Positions 41,909 to 48,112 of a stretch of DNA of 48,112 nt are shown piece after piece. The DNA is from Pseudomonadota bacterium (lineage in GTDB: Bacteria; Pseudomonadota; Gammaproteobacteria; Xanthomonadales; Xanthomonadaceae): assembly GCA_023419315.1 (NCBI GenBank), contig JAEZYE010000031.1, positions 1-48,112 on the forward strand, in the 5' to 3' direction. Position 1 is the stretch's first letter, and the number at the start of each line of letters is the position of its first letter. Position numbers and translations under genes: made by a program. Below the pieces are notes generated by a model. It searched no databases and was not told the origin of the DNA. It saw nothing but the letters and a program-made list of their open reading frames with translations.

Positions 41909-42591
41909 CCCTCGTTGGAGCGCGGAATGGCGAAGCGATAACCGCGGCCGCGCACCGTCTCAATCGGCTTGAGCTCGCCATCGGCGTCGAGCTTCTTGCG
42001 CAGGCGGCCGATGAAGACTTCGAGCACGTTGGAATCGCGATCGAAATCCTGCTGGTAGATGTGTTCGGTGAGATCGGCTTTCGACACCAGCTCGCCCGCG
42101 TGCATCATCAGATACTCGAGCACCTTGTACTCGTAACTCGTCAGGTCGACATTGCTGCCATTGACGCTGACGGTCTGGGCGGCAAGGTCGAGCGCGACCG
42201 GGCCGCATTCCAGCGTGGGCTTGCTCCATCCTGCGGCGCGACGCAGCAGTGCGTTGACGCGCGCGAGCAACTCTTCCACATGGAATGGCTTGACGAGGTA
42301 GTCGTCTGCGCCCTGCTTCAGGCCTTCCACCTTGTCCTGCCAGCTCGAACGTGCCGTCAGGATCAGGATCGGAAACTTCTTGCCTTCATCGCGCAGTGCC
42401 TTGATCAGTTCCATGCCCGACATCTTCGGGAGGCCCAGATCGATGATGCCGACGTCGAACGGGACTTCGCGCCCCATGTAGAGCCCTTCCTCGCCATCCT
42501 GTGCCGCATCGACGGCAAAGCCTTCGCGCTTCAGACGCGCAGCCAGGGTTTCGCGCAGGGGGGCTTCGTCTTCGACCAGCAGAATACGCAT
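41905..42591 (-). CDS. phoP: PhoP-like response regulator, OmpR family
   Basis: The 228-residue product has a receiver domain with E-D-E near the start, phospho-acceptor Asp51 (I-I-D-L-G-L-P) and V-K-P-F, followed by an OmpR-type winged helix ending V-R-G-R-G-Y-R-F. The Y-Q-Q-D-F-D-R-D-S-N-V-L-E segment is close to PhoP. It activates or represses genes after phosphorylation by PhoQ. First gene of the phoP-phoQ operon. Confidence 0.92.
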   Translation of the reverse strand: MRILLVEDEAPLRETLAARLKREGFAVDAAQDGEEGLYMGREVPFDVGIIDLGLPKMSGMELIKALRDEGKKFPILILTARSSWQDKVEGLKQGADDYLVKPFHVEELLARVNALLRRAAGWSKPTLECGPVALDLAAQTVSVNGSNVDLTSYEYKVLEYLMMHAGELVSKADLTEHIYQQDFDRDSNVLEVFIGRLRKKLDADGELKPIETVRGRGYRFAIPRSNEG

Positions 42592-42632
42592 GGACTCTCC
42601 TTGAAAATGCGGTGCAACCGGGGCTGCACGTA

Positions 42633-42654
42633 CTTACGAACGATTGTACGTAAG
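42633..42654 (-). promoter_or_regulatory. Candidate phoP promoter element with inverted repeat
   Basis: CTTACG and CGTAAG frame TACAAT (minus strand), a near-consensus -10 box about 55 bases before the phoP ATG. No good -35 is seen, as at activator-dependent promoters, so autoregulation by PhoP is possible. Confidence 0.4.
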
Positions 42655-42655
42655 A

Positions 42656-43093
42656 CTACGGTTCGGATGGGTTATCGCCACGTGCAGGCGGCGGCGACTG
42701 GCCTGCCGGCGGTGCCTGTTCGGTACGTGGAGCCGAGCGCCGACGCGTGCTTCCGGCGTCGTCCATGTAACGGACGCGCCCGCGCTCATCGACGTACTTG
42801 ATGCGGTTGATGTCACGGCCATCGAACGGTACGCGTTCCGCGCTCAATACACGCACGCCCGGTTCGCGCTGTACGCGACGAACCGAATCGGACAGAGAGT
42901 TATGGCCGTTGTCGTTGCGCGGGTCCTGTCGGGGGAATGCCGGACGCGAACGTTCGCCGGATTGCTGGCCCGGCGGCTGCGGCCCTTGCCCACCAGGCTG
43001 GCCTTGCGAGCTCTGGGCATGCGCCGCACTCGACACCGCTAGACAGGCGACCGAGAGGGTTGCGATGGCGAATGAAAAGAATGTGTGACGCAT
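42656..43093 (-). CDS. Secreted small protein with PepSY-like C-terminus
   Basis: The 145-residue product has a signal peptide (residues 1-26, ending A-H-A) and a Gln/Gly/Pro-rich linker, then a domain with V-R-R-V-Q-R-E-P-G-V-R-V-L-S-A-E-R and G-R-D-I-N-R-I-K-Y-V-D, like a short PepSY-type region. It lies just upstream of phoP on the same strand and may be a periplasmic modulator of PhoQ or a member of its regulon; this is inference from position. I placed the ATG at 43093, at the signal peptide. Confidence 0.75.
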   Translation of the reverse strand: MRHTFFSFAIATLSVACLAVSSAAHAQSSQGQPGGQGPQPPGQQSGERSRPAFPRQDPRNDNGHNSLSDSVRRVQREPGVRVLSAERVPFDGRDINRIKYVDERGRVRYMDDAGSTRRRSAPRTEQAPPAGQSPPPARGDNPSEP

Positions 43094-43223
43094 AACAGAA
43101 TCGTAACGGATCTCGGTATCCCAAACTGAACGGTTGCCGAAACCACTCCCAGACCAGTGGACGCAGACTATTGGCGTCGCGCAGTGAATCCGGTCTGAAC
43201 TTATCCACAAGCTGCACCGTCGC

Positions 43224-43239
43224 ATTCAGCTAGCTGAAT
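43224..43239. repeat. Perfect 16-base palindrome ATTCAGCTAGCTGAAT
   Basis: A loopless palindrome two bases beyond the stop of the 43242-44156 gene. It may be a protein-binding site upstream of the secreted-protein gene at 43093; as a loopless stem it is a poor terminator. Confidence 0.6.
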
Positions 43240-43241
43240 CC

Positions 43242-44156
43242 TCAAAATATTTCCGCAACACAACACCTTAGCGAACCGCCGCCGCGCTCGATGGCGTCGA
43301 GTTCCACGGAGTGGATCGTCAGGCCGGCACCCTCCTGAATCGCCCGCCGGCTCGTCGGCAGAAGCGCCTGTTCGGCTCTCAGACTCATCCAGACGCCATC
43401 GGGTGCGAGTGAGATCGCATTGCCCGCGAAAGCGGCCTGCTCGGCAGGCGAAATCATGATGCTGGCGCCCGCATACAGTCGCTGGAGCGCTGCGGGCACA
43501 CGCGGGTCGGCGAATCCCTGCGGGCACACCAGCGCGGCGCGACCGGCGAGGACCGCCAGTACCACGTTGGTGTGGTACTCGCCCGGGGCCAGATCGAACA
43601 TGAGCGTGGCGCGCAGGCCAAAAGCGTGGTGCATGAGCGCCGCGCCCGCCTCGTCGCAACGCTCGGACAATCCACAGAAGCCCAGCCCGCGCGCGCGGTC
43701 GATCACCATCGCGCCGGTCAGCTCACAGGGATGCGGCTGGTGGGAAAGATCGTGCTCCGCATACCCGAGCACGTCGCGGAACCAGCGGCGGATGTCTTCG
43801 CGCCCGGCTTCGCGCTGCCGCACTGGATGCCCCATCCGCCCGATCAACAGGCGGCCCGGCGCCGTGGCGAACACGTTGTTGGGATACACCGCATCGGGCG
43901 TCACCGGATCGCCGGGGAAGGCGATGACCGGCACGTCGCGGGACAGCGCGCGCTGGAGCATGCGGTGCTGGCGCAGCGCCTCGGCGGTATCGAACGACGC
44001 CGCGTCAGCCATGTAGCGATTGTCGGAAGCGGACTGCTCGGCGCGGACGAAACCCTCCGGCGAGACCAGGAACGCGGCGCGTGCCGTCGCCGGTCCGAAA
44101 TCCGCCGCGATGCCACCCGCCGCAGCCAGGAATGCCTCGATGTCGCGCGTCAGCAT
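43242..44156 (-). CDS. ctlX: Amidinotransferase-fold hydrolase, citrulline/dimethylarginine type
   Basis: The 304-residue product is of the pentein (arginine-deiminase) superfamily: Y-P-N-N-V-F with catalytic-site Asn/Asp region, E-L-T-G-A-M, the catalytic His in E-Y-H-T-N-V and the catalytic Cys in G-G-S-L-R-C-C (298 or 299) near the C-terminus. The family is annotated as citrulline-utilization hydrolase or dimethylarginase. It starts one base after the dusA stop on the same strand. Its chemistry (guanidine or ureido group hydrolysis) may connect with the arginase at 24010. Exact substrate unproven. Confidence 0.82.
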   Translation of the reverse strand: MLTRDIEAFLAAAGGIAADFGPATARAAFLVSPEGFVRAEQSASDNRYMADAASFDTAEALRQHRMLQRALSRDVPVIAFPGDPVTPDAVYPNNVFATAPGRLLIGRMGHPVRQREAGREDIRRWFRDVLGYAEHDLSHQPHPCELTGAMVIDRARGLGFCGLSERCDEAGAALMHHAFGLRATLMFDLAPGEYHTNVVLAVLAGRAALVCPQGFADPRVPAALQRLYAGASIMISPAEQAAFAGNAISLAPDGVWMSLRAEQALLPTSRRAIQEGAGLTIHSVELDAIERGGGSLRCCVAEIF

Positions 44157-44157
44157 C

Positions 44158-45165
44158 TCAGGCGGCCGGTTGCAGGCGCGCCTCGGTCACGGCGAGCGCC
44201 TGCTCGACCAGCGACCAGTCCGCACCGGGGCGATGTGCACCCTCACTCAGGATCTGGCGGAAAAGCCGGCCGCCGGGACAACCATGGAACAGGCCCAGCA
44301 CATGCCGGGTGATGTGCTTGAGCGCGACACCCCGGGCGAGCCGCTGTTCAACACAAGGCCGCAGCGCACGCAGCAGATCAGCGCGGCTGCGTAGCGCACC
44401 GCCCCACAAGGCCACTTCGAGCTCATGCAAGAGATAAGGCTCGTGGTACGCAGCGCGACCCAGCATCACGCCGTCCATGTGCTTCAGGTGCAGTTGCACA
44501 TCCGCGACGGTGGCGATGCCGCCATTGATGGCGACCGTCAGCGAGGGACGTTCCTGCTTGAGACGATGCGCCCAGTCGTAGCGCAGCGGTGGAATTTCGC
44601 GGTTCTCCTTCGGCGAAAGCCCCTGCAGCCAGGCCTTTCGCGCGTGCACGAAGAACGTCGTGCATCCGGCGGCGGCGACGGTATCCACGAACTCGACGAA
44701 GCGATCGTAGTCTTCCAGTTCATCGACACCGAGCCTGCATTTCACCGTGACCGGGATGCGCACCGCGGCGATCATCGCGGCGACGCTGTCGGCGACCAGC
44801 GACGGCTCCTTCATCAGGCACGCGCCAAACCGCCCCGCCTGCACGCGATCCGAGGGACAGCCGACATTGAGATTGATCTCGTCGTAACCCCACTCCTGGC
44901 CGATATGCGCCGCACGCGCCAGCAGTTCCGGTTCGCTCCCGCCGAGTTGCAAGGCGACCGGGTGCTCGACCTCATCGAAGCCAAGCAGGCGATCCCGATC
45001 ACCGTGAATGACCGCCTGTGCATGCACCATTTCGGTATACAGCCGCGCGTGCGGCGACAGCAGGCGATGGAAGACGCGGCAGTGGGAATCCGTCCAGTCC
45101 ATCATCGGAGCGACGGACAAGCGCAGGCTTGTATCGTATTGATTTAACTGGTTTTTATCGCTCAT
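44158..45165 (-). CDS. dusA: tRNA-dihydrouridine(20/20a) synthase
   Basis: The 335-residue flavoenzyme has M-M-D-W-T-D-S-H-C-R near the start, N-V-G-C-P-S with the catalytic Cys103, G-A-C-L-M, K-C-R-L-G-V-D and a C-terminal helical RNA-binding domain. It reduces uridines 20 and 20a in the tRNA D-loop. Its 5' end is a recognised integration site, and an integrase of element 2 lies directly beyond it. The dusA frame is complete, so any sequence replaced at the start by the element has been kept coding. Confidence 0.94.
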   Translation of the reverse strand: MSDKNQLNQYDTSLRLSVAPMMDWTDSHCRVFHRLLSPHARLYTEMVHAQAVIHGDRDRLLGFDEVEHPVALQLGGSEPELLARAAHIGQEWGYDEINLNVGCPSDRVQAGRFGACLMKEPSLVADSVAAMIAAVRIPVTVKCRLGVDELEDYDRFVEFVDTVAAAGCTTFFVHARKAWLQGLSPKENREIPPLRYDWAHRLKQERPSLTVAINGGIATVADVQLHLKHMDGVMLGRAAYHEPYLLHELEVALWGGALRSRADLLRALRPCVEQRLARGVALKHITRHVLGLFHGCPGGRLFRQILSEGAHRPGADWSLVEQALAVTEARLQPAA

Positions 45166-45186
45166 TTGTTTTGCTTCAAACGGCTA

Positions 45187-45274
45187 TGTGCAGCCACCGG
45201 TGCACATGGAGTGCACACAAAGGGGGCGGTTGAGGCCATAATCGGTAAACGATTGGACGGACACAGATTGCACA
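45187..45274. repeat. Four TGCACA hexamers beside the dusA integrase
   Basis: TGTGCA at 45187 and TGCACA at 45201, 45212 and 45269, in 88 bases between dusA and the integrase body. Could be integrase or excisionase arm sites. Confidence 0.4.
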
Positions 45275-46311
45275 TGGCCTCATACACCCAACTGCCGTCC
45301 GGCAAGTGGCGAGTACAGGTTCGGCGCGGAGGATTGTATCGGGCCGCTACGTTTCCGCTGAAACGGGATGCGGAGGCGTGGGCGCGGGTAACCGAAGGGC
45401 AGGCCCACCAGGTCGCCGCAAGCGGCCATGCGCAGCCGCCGAAAGGCGCGACCCTCGCGGACCTGATCGAGGCCTATCTGGCAACCCGGGCAGGTTCTGG
45501 CGGCAAGACAAAGACCGCGACCCTGGCAATGCTCAAGGCGCGACTTGGAAAGGTGAAGCTACAGGCGCTGTCGGCAATGGTGCTGCGCGACTTCATCGAC
45601 GAGCGCATCACAGACGGTGCCGGTGGGGTCACTATCGCAGCCGACCTGTCGTTCTTGGGCGCCGTTCTAAAGTGGGGGCGACATGCTCGGCACTGGGACC
45701 TTCCTGCAGAGCTACCAGCCCAGGCACGCGCATCGCTCAAACATCGTGGCTTGGACACTAGGAGCAAGGAGCGTGACCGCGAGCCAACGGATGCCGAACT
45801 GCGCTTGCTCTTCTCGCATTGGGAATCCCGGCCACGTCAGAAGATAGACATGCCAACCCTTTGCCGCTTCGCGCTGGCGACCGGAATGCGCCTGGGCGAA
45901 ATATGTGAGCTGCGCGTCGAAGACGTTGACCTTAAGCGAAAGACTGCGCTGATCCGTGATCGCAAAGACCCCCGTAACAAGGCCGGGAACAACCAGGTCG
46001 TCCCGCTGCTCCCGGCAGCGCTCGAGATCGTGAAGGCATTGCTGCGAGATCGTGAGGCCGGCTCCTTGTTCGGGACTCAAGCTGATTCCGTATCCACCGC
46101 GTTCACGCGCGCGTGCAAGCTGACCAATCCGCCGATCGCTGACTTGCATATGCACGACCTGCGCCACCGAGCTACTGCGGAATTCTTCCGAATGGGACTC
46201 GACATACCACGCGTGGCCCTACTGACCGGACATAAGACCTGGACCATGCTGCGTCGGTATACATCGATCAAGCCAGAAGACGTGCATGCCGTAGTCGACA
46301 AGGTTGCCTGA
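45274..46311 (+). CDS. Tyrosine recombinase / integrase of dusA type
   Basis: The 345-residue product starts with a compact arm-binding segment (Y-T-Q-L-P-S-G-K-W-R-V-Q-V-R-R) then a core-binding domain and a catalytic domain with Arg in T-G-M-R-L-G-E-I, H-D-L-R-H, L-T-G-H-K and the nucleophile Tyr in R-R-Y-T-S-I. It should insert the element into dusA. I chose ATG 45274; earlier in-frame starts are not excluded (GTG 45211 or ATG 45166). Confidence 0.92.
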   Translation: MASYTQLPSGKWRVQVRRGGLYRAATFPLKRDAEAWARVTEGQAHQVAASGHAQPPKGATLADLIEAYLATRAGSGGKTKTATLAMLKARLGKVKLQALSAMVLRDFIDERITDGAGGVTIAADLSFLGAVLKWGRHARHWDLPAELPAQARASLKHRGLDTRSKERDREPTDAELRLLFSHWESRPRQKIDMPTLCRFALATGMRLGEICELRVEDVDLKRKTALIRDRKDPRNKAGNNQVVPLLPAALEIVKALLRDREAGSLFGTQADSVSTAFTRACKLTNPPIADLHMHDLRHRATAEFFRMGLDIPRVALLTGHKTWTMLRRYTSIKPEDVHAVVDKVA

Positions 46312-46312
46312 C

Positions 46313-47068
46313 ATGGCCACACGGTCTAAGCCCACCTTCTCGAGCCAGTCGGGTATCTGGATCAACCCGCAACACCTGCCAGCCGAAATTCTAGACTGGC
46401 TGGAAATGCACGTCGCCGAGTCGGGCCTTGATCCAGCGCAGCGGAAAAGGTTTGTTGCGCACGCCAGTCAGCTTGCGCAGATGCCCCAGGGGGACGATGA
46501 GCCGATGGCCGAGCAGCTACAGAAGATCGAGAAGGTCCAATCGGATGCCAGGCGCCTCCTCGCCAGTATCCATGGCCTCAGTGAGTCGGCTGCCACAACT
46601 CTCGCCATGTACACCCGCGAAGCCTGCCTCGTACCGGAGTCGCCCATACCTCCCGATATGGTGGAGCGGATAGCCACTCTCGAACGGATGGGCTTTCTAG
46701 AGCAGACCTGGGAATGGGTTAATGCGCTCGAAGCCACTGCAGATTACGTGCGATCCCGCCAGGAATCCTCCCGGCAGGACAAGCCGAAGCAGGCCCGGGC
46801 ACGGGCGTTGGTGGCAAATCTGGCGAGTTTCCACGTGCAGCTGACCGGCACCATTCGTCCTGGGGACAAGACTGCACCGAGGTTTAGTCCGGACTGGTGT
46901 GACAAGCGGCTGCCTGGCAAGGTCCCGCCTAAGGACCCGGCGGCGTGGTTCGCCAAATTCGCGGAATGCCTTGGGGAGCACATGGGCCTAGAAGTGGGTC
47001 CACGCATTGTGAGGTCGGGCATTGAGATGGCTACTACCCCGGAAGAGGTATCCGAATCGCAGGACTGA
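46313..47068 (+). CDS. Unknown element-2 protein
   Basis: The 251-residue product is mostly helical (L-P-A-E-I-L-D-W-L-E-M-H, then V-Q-S-D-A-R-R-L-L-A-S-I) without signal peptide or membrane helix. Its ATG comes one base after the integrase stop, so it is probably co-transcribed. No family recognised. An inverted repeat follows its stop. Confidence 0.75.
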   Translation: MATRSKPTFSSQSGIWINPQHLPAEILDWLEMHVAESGLDPAQRKRFVAHASQLAQMPQGDDEPMAEQLQKIEKVQSDARRLLASIHGLSESAATTLAMYTREACLVPESPIPPDMVERIATLERMGFLEQTWEWVNALEATADYVRSRQESSRQDKPKQARARALVANLASFHVQLTGTIRPGDKTAPRFSPDWCDKRLPGKVPPKDPAAWFAKFAECLGEHMGLEVGPRIVRSGIEMATTPEEVSESQD

Positions 47069-47098
47069 CGTTGATCGAGAGAAATGGTCGATCAACGT
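47068..47098. repeat. Inverted repeat between element-2 genes
   Basis: CGTTGATCGA and TCGATCAACG with a 9-base spacer (an eleventh A-T pair at the ends). It starts at the last base of the upstream stop codon. No T-run follows, so an operator for the AlpA-like regulator is as likely as a terminator. Confidence 0.6.
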
Positions 47099-47175
47099 GC
47101 AGGCGCCAGAAGGTCCCCGGGAATTGAAATAGCCCCGTACACAGACCGGCATGCCGCCGGAAACGACGGGGACAC

Positions 47176-47427
47176 ATGGTCACAGACCACGAAGAAGATA
47201 TCGAACGCATCCGCCGGATGGCGGATAGCCTGGATTGCCTGCTGGAAGACGACTTCCGCCTACTCGCTGGCGCCACACGCGGAACCGTGGAGGCTTGGCG
47301 AAAGCGGGGACAAGGCCCGGCGTATATTCGACTGGGCAATCGCGTGCTGTATCCGAGGGATGCAGTCTCTGACTATCTGCGCTCGATTGTGCGCGAACGC
47401 AACCATCGGACGGGGGCGACGCTGTGA
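47176..47427 (+). CDS. AlpA/excisionase-like HTH protein of element 2
   Basis: The 83-residue product has a MerR-type helix-turn-helix (D-D-F-R-L-L-A-G-A-T-R-G-T-V-E-A-W-R-K-R-G) with wing (G-P-A-Y-I-R-L-G-N-R-V-L-Y-P-R-D-A-V). This resembles AlpA regulators and excisionases. Its stop overlaps the next start by four bases. It parallels the AlpA-like gene of element 1. Confidence 0.8.
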   Translation: MVTDHEEDIERIRRMADSLDCLLEDDFRLLAGATRGTVEAWRKRGQGPAYIRLGNRVLYPRDAVSDYLRSIVRERNHRTGATL

Positions 47428-47979
47428 GCCGCACACAAACAGCCACGCACCTGCATTGCTCCAACGCCTTCGCAGAGGTAATGACTGCGGCCCAAGCGTT
47501 GTTGTTCAATTCGAACCTGACAGCCGCCGAACGCGCGGAGCTCGAAGCTAGGCGGGACTATGCTGCAGCCATCCAGGAGCTCAGCAAGCCGATCGATAAT
47601 CCGCTGCACGTCTATCACCCGAGCCAAGTTGAGAAGCGCGTCTCGAAAGACGGCAGTCGGCAGGAGTTCCTGCGCGCCCATGGCACGGACGACAACCTTG
47701 CTCTCCTTTTGGGCGCATACAGCGTGCGGATCCGCTATAACGAAATGGCCAGAAAGATCGAAACTTGGGTCGCCGGCCAGCGCCTCGAAGGTGAACTTTC
47801 AGGCAACACAAACCTGGCGCTTATTGAACGCCTCTGCACGATCAACGCCTATCCCCACACTCGCGTGGCTGGCAACATCTGGTCTGTTGCAGCCCGTGAT
47901 ACCTACAATCCCGCGCTTGATTGGGTGACGTCGAGACCGTGGGATGGCAAGCGGCGCATCACCGAGCTGTTTCAATGCT
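47424..47979 (+). pseudogene. VapE-like replication gene, truncated by an insertion sequence
   Basis: GTG 47424 opens a frame whose product (about 185 real residues) includes Y-N-E-M-A-R-K-I-E and P-A-L-D-W-V-T-S-R-P-W-D-G-K-R, typical of the region just before the helicase domain of VapE/primase-helicase proteins of phages and satellites. Soon after E-L-F the similarity ends and the frame runs into insertion-sequence DNA, stopping at 48026. The helicase part is absent, so the gene is broken unless it resumes beyond the IS. Confidence 0.7.
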
Positions 47980-48112
47980 TGACACTCTGGACCGGCCAGC
48001 CTTTCGTAGACATCCGGTTGCCATAATTCATGGCAATGACCGAGGTGTTTATGGGCAACAGCAAGCAGTACACGGATGAGTTCCGTGCCGAAGCGGTGAA
48101 GCAGGTGATCGA
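47980..48112 (+). mobile_element. Left end of an IS3-family insertion sequence (partial)
   Basis: The VapE-like frame loses similarity here and, about 50-70 bases on, a transposase OrfA starts. TGACACTCTGG is my estimate of the terminal inverted repeat; the exact end may differ by a few bases. The right end is outside the window. Confidence 0.6.
48051..48112 (+). CDS. IS3-family transposase OrfA (5' part only)
   Basis: The first 20 residues, M-G-N-S-K-Q-Y-T-D-E-F-R-A-E-A-V-K-Q-V-I, match the N-terminal helix-turn-helix of IS3-type OrfA (K-x-Y-x-x-E-F-R-x-x-A-V). In-frame ATGs at 48030 and 48036 could add up to seven residues. The gene runs off the window; an OrfB with DDE catalytic domain would be expected beyond. 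Confidence 0.85.
   Translation, partial: MGNSKQYTDEFRAEAVKQVI

Larger units (their letters stand above)
45166..48112. mobile_element. Integrated element 2 at the dusA 5' end (left part only)
   Basis: The segment begins at the dusA start and contains a tyrosine integrase of dusA-site type, an unknown gene, an AlpA-like gene and a VapE-type gene interrupted by an IS. Gene order resembles a prophage or phage satellite. The other end lies outside the window, so its extent and attachment duplications cannot be shown. Confidence 0.75.

Noticed and set aside
40589..41941. A 450-codon plus-strand frame opposite phoQ
   Set aside because: It lies antisense to a complete histidine kinase and has no family features.
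43201..43209. A perfect DnaA box (TTATCCACA)
   Set aside because: A single 9-base match with no second box, AT-rich unwinding region or dnaA/dnaN/gyrB neighbours; chance is a sufficient explanation.

Overview
The window is GC-rich, densely packed chromosomal DNA from a gammaproteobacterium. The gene set (fused MrpA/B antiporter operon, 431-residue TrpS, E1-alpha/E1-beta/SH3/E2 oxo-acid dehydrogenase operon, CoaX-BirA-SPOR cluster, PhoP/PhoQ with an upstream small secreted protein) points to Xanthomonadaceae (Lysobacter/Luteimonas/Xanthomonas-like). The family assignment comes from recognised proteins and gene order, not from a database search.

Host core, 1-25037. An Mpo1-like membrane protein and an atypical SDR precede a six-gene Mrp Na+/H+ antiporter operon (mnhA with fused mnhB, then C, D, E, F, G; every junction from C on overlaps or nearly so), which ends tail-to-tail with a Na+/Ca2+ exchanger. 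Next come aromatic amino-acid catabolism genes: hppD-hmgA (tyrosine to homogentisate to maleylacetoacetate) divergent from a MarR regulator, with a perfect operator-like palindrome between them, then a POT peptide transporter and kynA (tryptophan 2,3-dioxygenase). A translationally coupled operon follows encoding 2-oxo-acid dehydrogenase E1-alpha, E1-beta, a two-SH3 protein and the E2 acyltransferase. The rest is a VOC protein, an MBL hydrolase, trpS, secreted proteins, a CsbD protein, two entericidin-like lipoproteins and an arginase-family enzyme.

Integrated element 1, about 25076-36708 (11.6 kb). It splits a host tRNA-Thr(UGU) gene exactly at the anticodon loop: the 3' half lies at 25038-25082 and the 5' half at 36702-36739, sharing the 7-bp core TTACAAG. 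The element does not rebuild the host tRNA. It carries its own complete, sequence-divergent tRNA-Thr(UGU) at 36504-36579. Its genes are a tyrosine integrase, several unknown proteins, a Zn-ribbon protein, a terminase-small-subunit-like protein, a primase-polymerase/helicase, an AlpA-like regulator, a type II-like restriction-modification pair of lower GC, a periplasmic protein and an XRE regulator. No capsid, tail or large-terminase gene is visible. Next to the primase gene lies an iteron array (ten AGACTTC copies within 186 bp plus a long palindrome), a candidate replication origin. Together these look like a phage satellite carrying a defence cargo and a compensating tRNA.

Host core, 36740-45165. 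A SPOR protein, coaX and birA form an operon; then come a small secreted protein, mtfA (zinc peptidase), phoQ-phoP with a small secreted protein upstream, a citrulline/dimethylarginine-hydrolase-like enzyme and dusA.

Integrated element 2, from about 45166 past the window end. A tyrosine integrase abuts the 5' end of dusA, a known integration site. It is followed by an unknown protein, an AlpA-like regulator and a VapE-type gene that is interrupted near 47980 by the left end of an IS3-family insertion sequence, which runs off the window.
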